From Dyadobacter sp. CY312 (GTDB lineage: Bacteria; Bacteroidota; Bacteroidia; Cytophagales; Spirosomataceae), in assembly GCF_021390535.1 (NCBI RefSeq), contig NZ_JAJUXG010000019.1, positions 149,439 to 213,438 of the forward strand: DNA of 64,000 bases, read 5' to 3'. Positions 50,957 to 59,740 of this stretch are shown here, in pieces. Below the pieces are notes generated by a model. The model searched no databases, was not told the DNA's origin, and saw only the letters and a list, made by a program, of their open reading frames with translations. The translations under genes and the position numbers were made by a program. How positions within the stretch are numbered: the first letter of the stretch is position 1; every line of letters starts with the position of its first letter.

Positions 50957-51066
50957 TGCCACGGATGCACGAATTTATCACGGATGAATTTTTTCTGATG
51001 CAATCACAATACGACTTATGAAAGTGATTGTACCGAAATCAATATAACATTCGTGTATCCGTGGCA
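50957..51066. repeat. Nested inverted repeat, possible non-autonomous element
   Basis: GCCACGGATGCACGAAT (50958-50974) faces ATTCGTGTATCCGTGGC (51049-51065): 16 of 17 positions are complementary. Inside, CAATCAC (51001-51007) pairs with GTGATTG (51024-51030). CACGGATG is also repeated directly at 50960 and 50979. The element occupies most of the 253-base gap between hemC and rimK, and neither gene requires it. Its form suits a small MITE- or REP-like dispersed repeat; no transposase is encoded. Confidence 0.6.
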
Positions 51067-51080
51067 TTAAAACCTTGATC

Positions 51081-51983
51081 CTAAACTCCAACGGTATCGC
51101 CTTCGTCAGTAACAATTTTATCTTCAATGTAGGCAACGATCAGTGAGGCTACATCTACTCCGCTTATTTCTTCAATACCTCTCAATCCGGGCGATGAGTT
51201 GACCTCCATCACCAATGGCCCTCTTTCCGATTGAAGCAAGTCCACACCGGCAATTTTTACGCCCAATGCTCTTGCTGCCGCAACAGCGGTATCCTCCTCT
51301 TCCTGAGTAAGTTCAATACGGTAGCCTTCTCCTCCCCGATGCAGGTTAGACCGGAAGTCCCCTTCTGCACCCTGACGTTTCATAGCTGCTACAACTTTGT
51401 TGCCGATGACAAAAGCTCTGATATCGGCTCCTTTGGACTCAGCTATAAATTCCTGAATAAGGAAATTGGCACGAAGACCATAGAATGCTTCAATAGTTGA
51501 TTTTGCAGCTTTTATAGTTTCAGCAAGTACAACACCAACTCCCTGAGTTCCTTCCAATAACTTGATGATAACCGGCGGACCGCCTACGTGTTGTATCAGT
51601 TCGGTTACCTGCGAAGGGTTTTTGGCAAAAACTGTTTTAGGAATATCTACACCCGATTTGGCTAAAACCTGCATGCTCCTCAGTTTGTCCCGGGAGCGAA
51701 GGATGGCTTGTGATTTTACGGTTGTAAAAACTTTCATCAGTTCAAACTGCCGGACCACGGCGCAGCCAAAGGCATTCACAGATGTGCCGATTCTGGGTAT
51801 TACGGCGTCGATCCCTGTAATGACTTTTCCTTTGTAAACAATGGAGGGATTTCCGCCTTCAATCATTACAAAACATTTGACATGATCGATCACTACGGCC
51901 TGATGGCCTCTTTGCCTGATTGCTTCTACCAAACGCCGTGTCGAGTATAATTCCGGATTGGTAGAAAGTATGGCGATTTTCAT
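51081..51983 (-). CDS. rimK: RimK-family ATP-grasp alpha-L-glutamate ligase
   Basis: 300 residues. The ATP-grasp fold includes VGGPPVIIKLLEGTQGVGVVL (in part: VIIKLLEGTQGVGVV), IQEFIAESKGADIRAFVIG and the metal-binding VMEVNSSPGLRGIE. RimK adds glutamates to the C-terminus of ribosomal protein S6 in E. coli. The start at 51983 (MKIAILSTNPELYS) is chosen because the upstream extension lies inside the preceding gene. It is 13 bases downstream of the RimB-like gene. Confidence 0.93.
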   Translation of the reverse strand: MKIAILSTNPELYSTRRLVEAIRQRGHQAVVIDHVKCFVMIEGGNPSIVYKGKVITGIDAVIPRIGTSVNAFGCAVVRQFELMKVFTTVKSQAILRSRDKLRSMQVLAKSGVDIPKTVFAKNPSQVTELIQHVGGPPVIIKLLEGTQGVGVVLAETIKAAKSTIEAFYGLRANFLIQEFIAESKGADIRAFVIGNKVVAAMKRQGAEGDFRSNLHRGGEGYRIELTQEEEDTAVAAARALGVKIAGVDLLQSERGPLVMEVNSSPGLRGIEEISGVDVASLIVAYIEDKIVTDEGDTVGV

Positions 51984-51996
51984 ATAACTGGGTAAT

Positions 51997-52497
51997 TTAG
52001 GAAAGCGGGGGAGAATCAAAGTCATGCTTAATCCGTCTTTTGGACGGGTTGTCGCCAACTTTGTTTTTAAGGTAATTGGCCGAAAGGTCTTTTTGAGCAA
52101 CGTCAATAATAAAACGCCCTTTCAGAAGTTTCCGGCCTAATAATATGGGATAGCTCATTTTTCGGCGGTTGGCCAGCGTGAATTCAGTGCGTATCTTTCT
52201 ACCGAAAAGCTTGATCGACGTTTTAATCACATAGCGTTTTTCTTCCTTGCCCGAAGAATTACGAACAATGGTTTCTTTAAAATCCTTTACAGAGAATGAT
52301 TGCTGAGGAGCACCTTTTTTAGAATCCAGGTAAAACCGCAGTATGGTCTGATCGCCTTCGGTTATCAATCGAACGCGCGAGCAGTGTATAGATGAGGTCG
52401 TAGCGCCCGAATCCACCCGGACGGGAATGTGGTACCAGTCCAGTTCCGGCATGTCAACAATATCGGTAGCACCAATAATTTCGATGGGGTGTTTCAT
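51997..52497 (-). CDS. Retropepsin-like ATP-dependent zinc protease family protein (RimB-like)
   Basis: 166 residues, family commonly annotated ATP-dependent zinc protease. The motif VDSGATTSS (D29-S30-G31) is the D-[ST]-G of a retropepsin-like aspartic protease, and the partner ILLGRKLLKGRFIIDV closes the fold. In Pseudomonas, RimB cleaves the poly-glutamate tail that RimK adds to S6. Gene order protease-rimK in one unit supports such a modification/removal pair here. Confidence 0.88.
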   Translation of the reverse strand: MKHPIEIIGATDIVDMPELDWYHIPVRVDSGATTSSIHCSRVRLITEGDQTILRFYLDSKKGAPQQSFSVKDFKETIVRNSSGKEEKRYVIKTSIKLFGRKIRTEFTLANRRKMSYPILLGRKLLKGRFIIDVAQKDLSANYLKNKVGDNPSKRRIKHDFDSPPLS

Positions 52498-52587
52498 CCT
52501 GATCTTCTGCCTTTCGCCTCTCTGGTTGAATTTTGTTGTAATCCGGCATTCTGATCTGCGAACGGTCGGAGAAGTTTAGTTAGGAAC

Positions 52588-53706
52588 TTATCTGCGTTGA
52601 AAGAAATGAGCGATGGTGAGTGATAAGTCAAGAAAAACCATCTTAGCTCTCACATTTCGTTCAATGTGAACAAAAGCTACGTTCACTTCCTGAATCATAT
52701 TTTCGAGAGATCCCATGTTCACCGCCTTGGAAAAATTTTGTACGAATGTAAGTTCTTCCTGTGGAACACGCAACAACTCACCCGCGCCATGGCTCCACAC
52801 GAGCATATCACGGAACAGTCGGAGTGCATAATCCAGCAAACCTTTTTGCTTTTCCTTATTCATAACATCAAACGTATCAGCGGCTTTTACAAGGTAGGCG
52901 ACGTCATATTTGTAACAGGATCGCATCCATTCTATAAACCATCCCGACCTGTCGTCTTCTGTTTCTTTTACCAGATGTAATGCTTCGGATAAGTTACCGT
53001 CACATAAATATGCGATCTGATTCGCAATGGTTTCACTTACAGCTTGTTTTTTCAAAAATACCCGAACATCGTCATCCGTAAATGCAGGAACTGCAACGCG
53101 TTGTGTGCGGGAAATGATGGTGGTCAGCAGCCGGTCTGACTGGTCGCTGACAAGAAGAAACAATGTTTTGTATGGAGGCTCTTCCAGTATTTTCAGAAGC
53201 GCATTGGAAGATGACGCATTCATGATGTCCGGCTTCCATATTAACAGAATTTTATATTCGCCCTCATAAGATTTAACAGAAAGTTTACGCAGTATCCCGC
53301 GAGCCTCTTCCACAGCTATATTGCCCTGTTTGTTTTCAGCATTAATGTAATCCAGCCATTCAGGAAGTACGCGGTATGGACTTTCAAGCAAAAAGCTCCG
53401 CCAGTAGGAGAGGAAAGCTTCACTGGTTTTACCTTCAATTTTTTTGGATGAGGCAATTGGAAATATAAAATGAAAATCAGGATGAATAAGTTTATTCATT
53501 TTAGCGCAGGAAGCACAAACGCCGCAAGCATCTTCTTCACTTCTGTTTTCGCAGTTGATATAGGTAGAAAAAGCCAAAGCCAAAGCAAGACCACCACCTC
53601 CCGCAGTACCGTCGAACAGCTGTGCATGAGCAAGGTGGCTATTCTGTACCGAACGCCTCAATGTTGCCTTAATGTTGTCCAGCCCTGGTATATCTTTAAA
53701 AAGCAC
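52588..53706 (-). CDS. holB: DNA polymerase III delta-prime subunit
   Basis: Clamp-loader subunit, 372 residues. An AAA+ fold with a degenerate Walker A (GTAGGGG, no Lys), as expected of non-hydrolysing delta-prime, and a zinc module with C52, C61, C64 and C67 (CGVCASC). The SRC-like sensor appears as ISRTQRV and LLKILEEPP is conserved. Followed by a C-terminal collar domain. Stands between the RimB-like gene and the GlmU-like gene. Confidence 0.92.
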   Translation of the reverse strand: MLFKDIPGLDNIKATLRRSVQNSHLAHAQLFDGTAGGGGLALALAFSTYINCENRSEEDACGVCASCAKMNKLIHPDFHFIFPIASSKKIEGKTSEAFLSYWRSFLLESPYRVLPEWLDYINAENKQGNIAVEEARGILRKLSVKSYEGEYKILLIWKPDIMNASSSNALLKILEEPPYKTLFLLVSDQSDRLLTTIISRTQRVAVPAFTDDDVRVFLKKQAVSETIANQIAYLCDGNLSEALHLVKETEDDRSGWFIEWMRSCYKYDVAYLVKAADTFDVMNKEKQKGLLDYALRLFRDMLVWSHGAGELLRVPQEELTFVQNFSKAVNMGSLENMIQEVNVAFVHIERNVRAKMVFLDLSLTIAHFFQRR

Positions 53707-53749
53707 TTTATGTTCTCGTTAAAACGATTAATTCCCTGATAACTTCATT

Positions 53750-54955
53750 CTAAATCTTAACTTCCTGCAAACGTTGCTCCTGCGTTTGCTCAAATACTTC
53801 TCTGAGTACATTTTCTTTATTTTGGTCAAAAACGATTCCGCGGCGACTTACCGTGTCCGTAGCCACAGTGAGAGCTTTTTGAAATCTGTATTCCATAAAT
53901 CCTTCGGCATTTCCACCCCATGAAAAAGAGGGAATGTGTTTTGCCTGAAAGCCGGCTCCGTAAACATTGACATTTACGCCAACAACCGTTCCGGTGTTGA
54001 ACATGGTTGAAATTCCGGCTTTGGAATAATCACCCATAAACAAACCGCAAAATTGCAGACCAGTGTCTTCCAGTGAACCCGTCACATAACTGTGCAGCTT
54101 CACATTCGTATGGTCATTTTTAAGGTTGGAATTATTGGTGTTGGCTCCAAGGTTACACCATTCACCTAACACAGAATTTCCCAGATAACCGTCGTGGCCT
54201 TTATTACTATATCCAAAAATGACAGAACCGCCTACTTCACCACCAATTTTGCAATAAGGACCTATAGAAGTGTTCACACGGATCTTCGCGTTTTGCGCAA
54301 TTATAGATCCTTCTCCCATTGCAAAAGGGCCCTGAATGGCGGCTCCTTCCTGTATTGTTGTGTTTTTGCCTATGTAAATGGGACCATTTTCAGCATTTAA
54401 AATAGCAGCTTTAATATTGGCACCAGGTTCAATGAATATGTTTTCAGGATTGTAACATCTCGTAAAAGGATCTGTGATGGGCTCCGATTTTCTGGTGCTG
54501 GTCAGTTTGGTAAAGTCCGACTGTATTTGAGCTCCATTGTAAGTGAAAATATCCCAGATGTGACGGATCATCATGAATGAACCTTCATAAACAACTTTTG
54601 AAAATGTAGATTCTGATTCCGGGTTCCACTCAGACGAGGTCGTTTTTACAACCAACAATTCCTTTTGTGCTGAATAGAGTGCGGTTTCTTGTGGCAGATT
54701 TTCAATAGCTTCTATCAGCGTCTGATCAGGACATAAAGCTCCGTTAATGAAAATATTATTGTCTGAGGTCTCTAATGGAAAACCTGCTTGTAAATAGGGC
54801 TGGGTTAAAAAAGATGGCGTGGTGGAAAGCCATTTTGTCCATTTTTCAAGAATTGTATCAATCCCACATCGGATGGTTGCTACCGGGCGCGTGTATGTGA
54901 ATGGTAATAGTTGTGCCCGAAGTGTTGAGTCGTCGAACAGGATAATACTTGGCAT
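53750..54955 (-). CDS. GlmU-like sugar nucleotidyltransferase/acetyltransferase (Bacteroidota type)
   Basis: 401 residues. An N-terminal part begins SIILFDDSTLRAQLLPFTYTRP and resembles a degenerate nucleotidyltransferase; residues about 180-350 are left-handed beta-helix hexapeptide repeats (IEPGANIKAAILNAENGPIYIG, VGGSVIFGYSNKGHDGYLGNS in part). This layout matches the putative GlmU substitute of Bacteroidota, which would supply UDP-GlcNAc. The start at 54955 is chosen since the longer frame begins inside the rpmE2 terminator. Confidence 0.87.
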   Translation of the reverse strand: MPSIILFDDSTLRAQLLPFTYTRPVATIRCGIDTILEKWTKWLSTTPSFLTQPYLQAGFPLETSDNNIFINGALCPDQTLIEAIENLPQETALYSAQKELLVVKTTSSEWNPESESTFSKVVYEGSFMMIRHIWDIFTYNGAQIQSDFTKLTSTRKSEPITDPFTRCYNPENIFIEPGANIKAAILNAENGPIYIGKNTTIQEGAAIQGPFAMGEGSIIAQNAKIRVNTSIGPYCKIGGEVGGSVIFGYSNKGHDGYLGNSVLGEWCNLGANTNNSNLKNDHTNVKLHSYVTGSLEDTGLQFCGLFMGDYSKAGISTMFNTGTVVGVNVNVYGAGFQAKHIPSFSWGGNAEGFMEYRFQKALTVATDTVSRRGIVFDQNKENVLREVFEQTQEQRLQEVKI

Positions 54956-55007
54956 ATTTGTGTTTAAGTATGTGTGACCAAAGTTCGCCCATTTTTTTGT
55001 AGGGCAC

Positions 55008-55056
55008 AAAAAAGAAGCAGTCTCTTTTAAGCTTTCGCTATGAGACTGCTTCTTTT
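55008..55056 (-). terminator. Intrinsic terminator after rpmE2 (minus strand)
   Basis: AAAAGAAGCAGTCTC (55010-55024) pairs perfectly with GAGACTGCTTCTTTT (55042-55056). Read on the minus strand it ends in a T-run, so it separates rpmE2 from the GlmU-like gene. Confidence 0.85.
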
Positions 55057-55138
55057 ATAGGTTTATAACCGGCATTTCTGTTTATCAAGAGCAATGCTAT
55101 TTTCAAGCGTTTTACTATTGCCAACAGCAATAAGCCAA

Positions 55139-55390
55139 TTATGCGTCTTTTTGTCCGTAACGTTTTCTGAACTTGTCAACACGTCCTGCTGTATCTACAA
55201 GTACATTTTTACCTGTGTAGAAAGGGTGTGACTGAGAAGAAACCTCTACTTTATATACCGGGTAAGTTTTTCCATCTTCCCAGGTAATGTTTTCGCTAGT
55301 TTCTATAGTTGAGCGCGTAATGAATTTAAAATCGCTTGATAGATCCCAGAAAACCACGTCTCTATAGTTGGGATGAATATCTTTTTTCAT
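55139..55390 (-). CDS. rpmE2: 50S ribosomal protein L31 type B (zinc-free)
   Basis: 83 residues. It starts MKKDIHPNYRDVVFWDLSSD and ends KFRKRYGQKDA. The zinc-binding CxxC motifs of L31 type A are absent, so this is the type B paralogue, usually made under zinc limitation; here it may be the only L31, though I cannot tell from this window. It stands alone with its own strong promoter (55437-55467) and terminator. Confidence 0.96.
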   Translation of the reverse strand: MKKDIHPNYRDVVFWDLSSDFKFITRSTIETSENITWEDGKTYPVYKVEVSSQSHPFYTGKNVLVDTAGRVDKFRKRYGQKDA

Positions 55391-55436
55391 TGGTATATGG
55401 TATTATGTGTTTCGATACAATTCTCAAAAAGGATTG

Positions 55437-55467
55437 CAAAAGTAATTATTTAAATTTATCGGCGCAA
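55437..55467 (-). promoter_or_regulatory. Promoter for rpmE2 (minus strand)
   Basis: On the minus strand TTG (55467-55465), a 20-base spacer and TACTTTTG (55444-55437) match the Bacteroidota consensus with the same spacing as the rplC promoter. The sequence continues CAATCC, part of the shared TTTGCAnTCC motif. Leader about 42 bases. No zinc-uptake-regulator box that I recognise. Confidence 0.82.
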
Positions 55468-55522
55468 GTATCAGGCAGTTATATTTTAAGGGTATCTGTA
55501 ATAGACGGTTAAAATGTGCCAG

Positions 55523-56434
55523 TTATGCCTCACTGATCTGTTTTCTAAGTACTTCAATCCCTGTTTTTATTTCTTTATCGAAATCTGTGTATTTGAAACA
55601 TTCAATGGATAGGCCTCCTTTGTAACCAATTTTCTTTAGAGCTTTCAGGTAAGGGCGGAAGTCGTCACCTTTGACTCCTGGTGGTGTTCTGCTCTCTTTT
55701 TCTGCTATATGGCAGTGCACAATGTACTTTCCATATTTCACGATTTCGTCAGGAGACTCATCTTCTTTCAGCATGTGATAGATGTCGCAAAGCAGTTTTA
55801 CCTTCGGACTGTTCACTGCTTCCACAATCTCTACGCCTTCTGCCAGACTATTTATAAAGTTGGTTTCGCCTCTGTTCAATGGCTCCACGGCTATGGTAAT
55901 ACCATATTTTTCGGCAAGGGGTGCCATTTTTTTGGTAACCTCTATATGTTGCTGTTTGGCCTTTTCCCGATCAAACCCTTCGGGTATCATTCGTGATGCG
56001 CCGCTACCAAAAACAATGTAATGTGAGCCACATTCTTTGGCGCGTTTCAAGGCCATTTCAGTACGGGCAAGTACGGCTTCGTGATTCACATCAGGTCCGA
56101 GTGTTTTCATTTCACCCGGAAGCAAGATTACATACGACCAGATCGGGAATTTTAAGGTATGCAGTTCGTGTAGATTCTTAGTGAATCCCGACTCTCCCGA
56201 GGCTGGTATCAAAAAGCCGCCTACGGATTCTTCTATATAGTTACAGCCAAGATTACGCAGGTAATTGGCGTGATCATAGGAAGCAAAAACGCCCAGAGAA
56301 ATACCCGAAGCTGTGAGGTGCTCACCCACGGAGGCGGCTGCTATTACAGAAGGATATACAGCAACACCTAAAGCCGCCGTTGAAGATGCTTTCAGGAACT
56401 TCCGTCTTGATACAGATTTGTCTTGTGGAGTCAT
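55523..56434 (-). CDS. Tat-exported sugar phosphate isomerase/epimerase-like TIM-barrel protein
   Basis: 303 residues. Twin-arginine signal SRRKFLKASSTAALGVA (residues 9-25, ends near IAAA). The TIM barrel has the xylose isomerase-like metal site: E183-like glutamate in IAVEPLNRGETNF, CDIYHMLKEDE, HCHIAEKESRTPPG and SIECFKY. Homologues act as hydroxypyruvate or sugar isomerases or 3-keto-sugar epimerases. Tat export implies folding with a metal before transport to the periplasm. Substrate unknown. Confidence 0.87.
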   Translation of the reverse strand: MTPQDKSVSRRKFLKASSTAALGVAVYPSVIAAASVGEHLTASGISLGVFASYDHANYLRNLGCNYIEESVGGFLIPASGESGFTKNLHELHTLKFPIWSYVILLPGEMKTLGPDVNHEAVLARTEMALKRAKECGSHYIVFGSGASRMIPEGFDREKAKQQHIEVTKKMAPLAEKYGITIAVEPLNRGETNFINSLAEGVEIVEAVNSPKVKLLCDIYHMLKEDESPDEIVKYGKYIVHCHIAEKESRTPPGVKGDDFRPYLKALKKIGYKGGLSIECFKYTDFDKEIKTGIEVLRKQISEA

Positions 56435-56907
56435 ATTTTTGGTATTTTCAAGGTGCTAAGCCTTGGGTTGTGAGTTCCTAAAGTAAGGAATGTTCAATAC
56501 CTACCTGCGATATAGGCTATTAATTTGATAAAATTTTACCGTTGAATTATTTTTATAAAGTTTACAAATATATTCGATCAATAAGCTGTATATCAGTGAA
56601 AAATGTCAGTTGACTTACGAAAAAGTTGACAAAAAAATAATTTTTCTTCCGTTTATTCTACCATAAAATAATTTTTCGCCTTGTTATCGGATTAAAATAA
56701 AATGTAACGGTTGAAGTAACGTGCTTGTTTCTAGAATTTTAACAATTTCTTAATCCGAAGTTCCGCATTTACCAGTGGAAATCGGTTAATATTCAGGTTG
56801 TAATTTCCATTTTTTTGATGTTATTTCATGGGAAATTTAAGAGGTAATCTTCATCAATACCCCAATATTAACATCACTATTTTTCTTCCTAAAAAACATC
56901 ACATTAT
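56435..56907 (+). other. AT-rich nrdA upstream region with direct repeats
   Basis: A 473-base gap without a plausible gene. Two copies of AAAATAATTTTTC (56634-56646 and 56665-56677) are spaced 31 bases apart (about three helical turns); GTTGAC occurs twice just upstream (56609-56614, 56625-56630). No NrdR-box palindrome and no exact TAnnTTTG promoter are seen. The spacing suggests a regulator-binding site for nrdA, but no regulator can be named. Confidence 0.4.
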
Positions 56908-59358
56908 ATGTCTATGTACGTCATAAAGCGTGACGGTCGCCGCGAATCGGTAAAATTCGATAAGGTGACTGCCCGCATTGAAAAGTTGAGCTATGGCCTC
57001 GATTCTAACTATGTTCAGCCTGTTGAAGTAGCAAAAAAGGTTGTTTCCGGTATTTACGATGGTGTTACCACTGCTGAACTGGATAACCTTGCTGCGGAAA
57101 CGGCCGCTTCTATGACTACAAAACATCCGGATTATGCGATTTTAGCTGCCCGGGTTGCAATCTCAAATCTTCATAAGAATACTTTGAAGTCATTTTCAGC
57201 AACAATGAAAAGGCTTTATACTTATGTAGACAGCAAAACCGGCGAAAACGCTTCCCTCATATCCAAGGAAGTATATGAGGTGATTCGTCAGAATGCATCT
57301 TTGCTTGATTCTACCGTAATATACGACCGCGATTATGCATATGATTATTTCGGATATAAAACACTGGAAAAATCTTACCTGCTCAAAGTAGAAGGAAAAA
57401 TAGTAGAACGTCCGCAGCATATGCTGATGCGTGTAGCTGTTGGTATTCACCAGGAAGATGTTCAGGCAGCTATAGAAACTTACCACCTGCTTTCAGAAAA
57501 GTGGTTTACCCATGCAACACCTACCTTGTTTAATGCAGGTACACCCAAGCCACAGATGTCGTCATGTTTTCTTCTGACGATGAAGGAAGATAGTATCAGT
57601 GGTATATATGATACACTGAAAAGCTGTGCAATGATATCACAGTCTGCGGGTGGAATTGGATTGAGCATCCATGATGTTCGTGCGACGGGTTCTTACATTA
57701 AAGGAACAAACGGACAATCCAATGGGATCGTACCGATGCTTAGGGTATTTAACGATACGGCAAGATATGTGGATCAGGGAGGTGGAAAGCGTAAAGGTTC
57801 TTTCGCTATATATATGGAACCATGGCACGCCGATATTTTCGATTTTCTTGATCTGAAAAAGAATCACGGAAAGGAAGAGCAGCGTGCGCGTGATTTATTC
57901 TACGCATTGTGGATACCGGATCTTTTCATGAAACGTGTAGAATCGAATGACACCTGGTCGCTGTTTGATCCGCACGAATGCCCTGGACTGTCGGATACAC
58001 ACAGTGCTGAGTTTGAAAAGTTGTATGAGAGATATGAGCTGGAAGGTAAGGCGCGCAAAACAATAAAGGCGCAGGATCTCTGGTTTGCGATCATGGAGTC
58101 TCAGATCGAAACGGGTACACCTTATATGTTGTACAAGGATCATGCAAACAGCAAGTCCAACCAGAAAAATCTTGGAACGATTAAGTCATCCAATCTTTGT
58201 ACAGAAATTATTGAGTACACCGCTCCGGATGAAATAGCGGTTTGTAATCTTGCATCCATTGCATTGCCAAAATTTGTAGAGCAGGGTGCAGATGGTTTTA
58301 TGCATTTTGATCACAAAAAGCTATACGAAATCACAAAGGTTATTACGCGTAACCTCAATAAGATCATTGACCTGAATTATTATCCCGTTCCGGAAGCAGA
58401 AAAAAGCAACAAACGCCATCGTCCGATTGGAATTGGTGTACAAGGACTTGCCGATGCATTCTGTCTGTTGCGCATGCCATTTGATTCAGATGAGGCACGT
58501 CAGTTGAACAAGGATGTGTTTGAGACCATCTATTTCGGAGCTATGGAAGCTTCTATGGAACTGGCCATTAAACATGGTCCGTACGAAACCTGGGAAGGAA
58601 GTCCGATCTCGCAAGGTATTTTTCAGTTTGATATGTGGAATGTGAAACCAGAGAGCAATCGCTGGAATTGGGAGAAACTGAGAAAGGAAGTAGTACAGAA
58701 CGGTGTTCGTAATTCGCTGCTTCTTGCTCCGATGCCAACAGCTTCTACTAGCCAGATCCTAGGGAACAACGAATGTTTTGAACCGTTTACATCCAATATA
58801 TATGTAAGACGTGTTCTTTCAGGAGAATTTGTGGTGGTGAATAAGTATCTGCTTAAAGACCTGGTTAAACTTGGACTGTGGAATGAAGAGATGAAAAACA
58901 ATCTCGTGAGAGCAAGTGGATCGATTCAGCCAATTCCAAATATTCCTCAGAATATAAAAGATCTTTATAAAACTGCATGGGAAATTAAACAGCGGAGTTT
59001 GCTGGATATGTCTGCCGATCGTGGTGCGTTTATCTGCCAGTCGCAGTCACTGAATATCTTTATGGAAGAGGCCAATTTCGGAAAACTGACTTCGATGCAT
59101 TTTTACGCGTGGAAAAAAGGACTGAAAACCGGGATGTATTACCTGCGTACCCGTGCGGCTTCCGATCCTGTTCAGTTTACATTGACCAAACAAGCCGAAC
59201 CGCAGCTTGAACCTGCAACAGTTGTTGTTGCCGAGAAAGAATTGAATTATGTACAGTATGCGGAGGAGCATACCAAGCCTGTGACGCCACGCGACAATAA
59301 GTCGGACATGCAGTGCTCACTGGACGATCCGGAAGGATGCGAAGCGTGTGGATCATAA
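56908..59358 (+). CDS. nrdA: Ribonucleoside-diphosphate reductase alpha subunit (class Ia)
   Basis: 816 residues. An N-terminal ATP-cone (MYVIKRDGRRESVKFDKV, about 1-95) gives allosteric activity control, followed by the catalytic barrel: SSCFLLTMKEDSISGIYDTL in parts, GGIGLSIHDVRATGS, NLCTEI near residue 431, and MPTASTSQILGNNECFEP. The C-terminal CEACGS (C811, C814) is the thiol relay to thioredoxin. Makes deoxynucleotides. The radical-generating nrdB is not adjacent on either side, so it must be elsewhere. Confidence 0.97.
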   Translation: MSMYVIKRDGRRESVKFDKVTARIEKLSYGLDSNYVQPVEVAKKVVSGIYDGVTTAELDNLAAETAASMTTKHPDYAILAARVAISNLHKNTLKSFSATMKRLYTYVDSKTGENASLISKEVYEVIRQNASLLDSTVIYDRDYAYDYFGYKTLEKSYLLKVEGKIVERPQHMLMRVAVGIHQEDVQAAIETYHLLSEKWFTHATPTLFNAGTPKPQMSSCFLLTMKEDSISGIYDTLKSCAMISQSAGGIGLSIHDVRATGSYIKGTNGQSNGIVPMLRVFNDTARYVDQGGGKRKGSFAIYMEPWHADIFDFLDLKKNHGKEEQRARDLFYALWIPDLFMKRVESNDTWSLFDPHECPGLSDTHSAEFEKLYERYELEGKARKTIKAQDLWFAIMESQIETGTPYMLYKDHANSKSNQKNLGTIKSSNLCTEIIEYTAPDEIAVCNLASIALPKFVEQGADGFMHFDHKKLYEITKVITRNLNKIIDLNYYPVPEAEKSNKRHRPIGIGVQGLADAFCLLRMPFDSDEARQLNKDVFETIYFGAMEASMELAIKHGPYETWEGSPISQGIFQFDMWNVKPESNRWNWEKLRKEVVQNGVRNSLLLAPMPTASTSQILGNNECFEPFTSNIYVRRVLSGEFVVVNKYLLKDLVKLGLWNEEMKNNLVRASGSIQPIPNIPQNIKDLYKTAWEIKQRSLLDMSADRGAFICQSQSLNIFMEEANFGKLTSMHFYAWKKGLKTGMYYLRTRAASDPVQFTLTKQAEPQLEPATVVVAEKELNYVQYAEEHTKPVTPRDNKSDMQCSLDDPEGCEACGS

Positions 59359-59385
59359 TTGATTTAAGTAATTTGACATAACGAG

Positions 59386-59418
59386 AGGCCATTGCTGAAA
59401 AGTGATGGCCTTTTTTTT
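59386..59418 (+). terminator. Intrinsic terminator after nrdA
   Basis: AGGCCAT (59386-59392) pairs with ATGGCCT (59405-59411), followed by a run of T to 59418. Confidence 0.8.
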
Positions 59419-59627
59419 GTAACGAGAATAAAAAATCCCACAAATCAGCCTTGTTTGCAAATTAAAAATAGTTTTATTTTATTAATGCAATTATTTTGAT
59501 TAATACCTACCTACTCGGCCGTATGAAAAATGAATGATTTTTTTCATCTCATTTTTTATATTCATGAATTACACTACAAACATCCATTTCGAAACTGGTT
59601 TGCAGATTCCATTGCTTCATAAGCGTT

Positions 59628-59635
59628 TAACTTTG
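59628..59635 (+). promoter_or_regulatory. -7 element upstream of the carboxypeptidase-regulatory-domain gene
   Basis: TAACTTTG is an exact match; TTG lies 25 bases upstream, too far for a confident call. A perfect 12-bp palindrome GAGATTAATCTC (59645-59656) lies just after the expected start site and could be an operator. Between 59419 and 59740 nothing else is seen. Confidence 0.5.
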
Positions 59636-59740
59636 ATCGCACCAGAGATTAATCTCAATTATTCTTCTTAAGGTCTGTTTAAATACCATTTAGTCATCGA
59701 TACATATCAATAGGGACCTTATGAAATTAACTAAGGCTAT

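Noticed and set aside
53750..54955. Canonical GlmU
   Set aside because: The N-terminal pyrophosphorylase loop (LxAGxGTRM) is absent; it is the divergent Bacteroidota form.
54956..55009. 18-residue extension of the GlmU-like protein
   Set aside because: Would begin next to the rpmE2 terminator stem; the Met at 54955 starts the conserved sequence.
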